Positions 45,301-45,936 of a DNA stretch of 45,936 nt are shown here, in pieces (the stretch's first letter is position 1; every line of letters begins with the position of its first letter). Under the pieces are notes generated by a model, which saw only the letters and a list, made by a program, of their open reading frames with translations, was not told the DNA's origin and made no database searches. The stretch lies in the NCBI GenBank assembly GCA_964353175.1, contig CAYGUX010000022.1:1-45936 (forward strand). The letters are read 5' to 3'. This DNA is from JAIYCX01 sp964353175. GTDB taxonomy: Bacteria; Bdellovibrionota_C; UBA2361; SZUA-149; DAOLCO01. The position numbers and the translations under genes were made by a program.

Positions 45301-45936
45301 TATCGCCTACTAGAGCAAATTTGGCTTGCAAGCCTTTAAGGGCAGCACTCAAGTTATCATTAATTCGATCTAAGTATCCTCCCTTCCTCCTATCCATAAA
45401 AGAAGCTTGCTTCCCAGCCATTCTATGCTCCTGCAACTTCCCTGAGCGCTCTATAAGTGCTCCGTTTTGGTTTAGATTGCCTGCAACCGCTCGCCCTGGA
45501 TCGCCCTCTAAGTATAAAGGTTGATTCGAAGCCGTTAAAGTGACATCAGGAGCAAGAACACCTACAGCCCCTTCTAACTCTGCTCCAACCGCTTGAACTC
45601 TACCTTGAGCATCTGCCAACTTAGCCCTATTTCTAACATCTACTTGATTATTTAAAGTTGCATTTAACCTACCAGATACAGCGCCCGCAATAGTTGATGT
45701 AATAGTTTGCTCTAGTTCTCGATTATCCTTAGGCTTATACTCATAACCATACAACCATGGCACCCAAGTAGCCTGAACATATAGACCATTATAAGTATCT
45801 AAAACGATTTCCGCTGCTTCAGTCCCTACTTCAACAAATCCACCCTTAAGTCCTTTTACGACACTATCTAGAACTGAAGTACGTGGCCCTGCCAAACGAC
45901 TAACCAATCCCCACTTCTCCCTCGCCCCACCAAAAC
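42344..45936 (-). CDS. Very large unknown protein, 5' end cut by the window
   Basis: At least 1197 residues are present. The frame stays open to the window edge (GGAREKWG precedes the first TTG at 45907), so the true start probably lies outside. Most of the protein is helical and charged; one hydrophobic stretch (LVGFAVGAMILPTPTAAQG, about residue 400) could be a membrane segment or a buried helix. A second segment contains VNNVGWFFRKIYKP. I recognise no domain. It is tightly coupled to the 490-residue gene downstream. Confidence 0.6.
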   Translation of the reverse strand, partial: FGGAREKWGLVSRLAGPRTSVLDSVVKGLKGGFVEVGTEAAEIVLDTYNGLYVQATWVPWLYGYEYKPKDNRELEQTITSTIAGAVSGRLNATLNNQVDVRNRAKLADAQGRVQAVGAELEGAVGVLAPDVTLTASNQPLYLEGDPGRAVAGNLNQNGALIERSGKLQEHRMAGKQASFMDRRKGGYLDRINDNLSAALKGLQAKFALVGDKSITGKGREVAMQVAVESLQRRLQAFGQSEVDDSYVTRVLNERKLEPSSTPKSWSERLIGGLDGLANPYGHILRADSVIGPANKFETDTSKARAQRREKFFNTDVATIKFLGYPIKFTRGGIKAGTSDYKVLQFDGSKLYFRNKERIDFASIADAVKQSGKRVLEYKPVQTVMKPLKFAGEVGFELAKPLVGFAVGAMILPTPTAAQGPGVWRLVMHDGLSAGFSQGIFGKIVLTGWERVIRPLRLFPPGEPYATGEMLARKYELEHVRDAYTRGLSATPTPKQTQYLKLLDNEIAYTQKLFNRVNNVGWFFRKIYKPQGLDRQKLFSPEVLSEMDVHIKQSFQSVLGKTAFMSQSFDAVNRGLSKQLSNRGMFKGPKGESNFKQYMAEVDYLIGKESILTSARRAEVRDGLLRRIDTLLLGAPAEIAKARAKPDSVDKIKEIAESYKRLEEIKGHIRAGDTDSFKEFLKDKTSIKSLHDRQNTSERNSRVRRIISDVEKGTIDAAGAVQAFRALLSSPELGRASMANGAYEKFKLEIEDQIRLLSRRQGVVNGSDLLASPEYSELLLKASSGDKDARDRFEDVFESQLKKVAPTFFDRAILDCGNQSIGTRLEGVLSAWATLGHNARLKAVSVAEVEVARMEAELLANPSVFPVADLVKCKDVLDAVKEYKAFSLGIITSPVKNQSLNRLLRSSDYYKTARLDPNYNGILAYAKRFQDPSETIVAKIDRYAELGRKDKHSLTSAENAELTAIALEYQSLRDHIGPELFNATLSRMAHIQKRDRFLNTLRRRHEAFLSPMLGVDKLLSVLSKSSDPKNKEHKENMTMLGEFVREIGGSDSPDNLKAIIESQGLELKEFYSVVRDLRDPATAATAEATLVSALGKLGLKLDPINDIIARLSRPIDPVSIATAASKLGLSVSEYRMTLGESSGGRSDLVNDFGSFSGTAKQSKKGTERLSNLVEEGNAADQEQILSRARAIDHIFSI

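Noticed and set aside
20915..45936. Complete conjugative element
   Set aside because: No relaxase, coupling ATPase, VirB4/TraC-type ATPase, pilin or integrase is visible; only TraG-like and TraF-like parts are supported.

Overview
The window looks like one end of a contig from an uncultivated Gram-negative bacterium with fairly low GC: two lines I counted by hand gave 38% and 40%. Signal peptides, a lipoprotein, a periplasmic thioredoxin-like protein and an F-type conjugation-like TraG family fit a Gram-negative cell. The style of several genes recalls deltaproteobacterial or Bdellovibrionota-like genomes, but I cannot fix the phylum. The first 50 bases are pure C and are probably an artefact.

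Left edge (1-2900): dispersed palindromic repeats, a leader rich in hairpins, and one large surface-protein gene. That gene has a planctomycete-style N-terminal motif, four fibronectin-III-like repeats and a visibly higher GC (45-55% in the lines I counted), so it is either acquired or a chimeric join. Accessory patch (3000-5800): a lone TadE-like pilin gene, decayed remnants of an ATPase gene and of a REP-associated transposase gene, and an apparently intact two-gene nucleotidyltransferase module. Housekeeping block (5950-17200): thrS, three small exported proteins, a repeat-rich gap, holA, and pyruvate dehydrogenase genes in the order E3 (lpdA), fused E1 alpha-beta, E2, with radC inserted on the opposite strand, followed by a YbgC-type thioesterase. 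Next (17200-20900) come two polysaccharide-deacetylase-like genes, the second with its catalytic motifs lost, and an unknown 529-residue protein.

The right half (20900-45936) is a long leftward run of genes. Its core is five paralogous membrane proteins of 687-1183 residues, each with the layout of the conjugative TraG N-terminal domain. A signal-peptide protein and a TraF/TrbB-like thioredoxin-fold protein lie just upstream, and a soluble helical protein lies among the paralogs. Further upstream are three large unknown proteins, the last cut by the window end. No VirB4/TraC-type ATPase, coupling protein, relaxase or pilin of a complete type IV secretion system is present, so the rest may lie beyond the right edge or elsewhere.

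The five-copy TraG-like array with conserved cysteines beside a CxxC oxidoreductase is the strongest candidate for an undescribed system. The paralogs share their membrane core but have cytoplasmic or periplasmic tails of about 130 to 560 residues that look unrelated.
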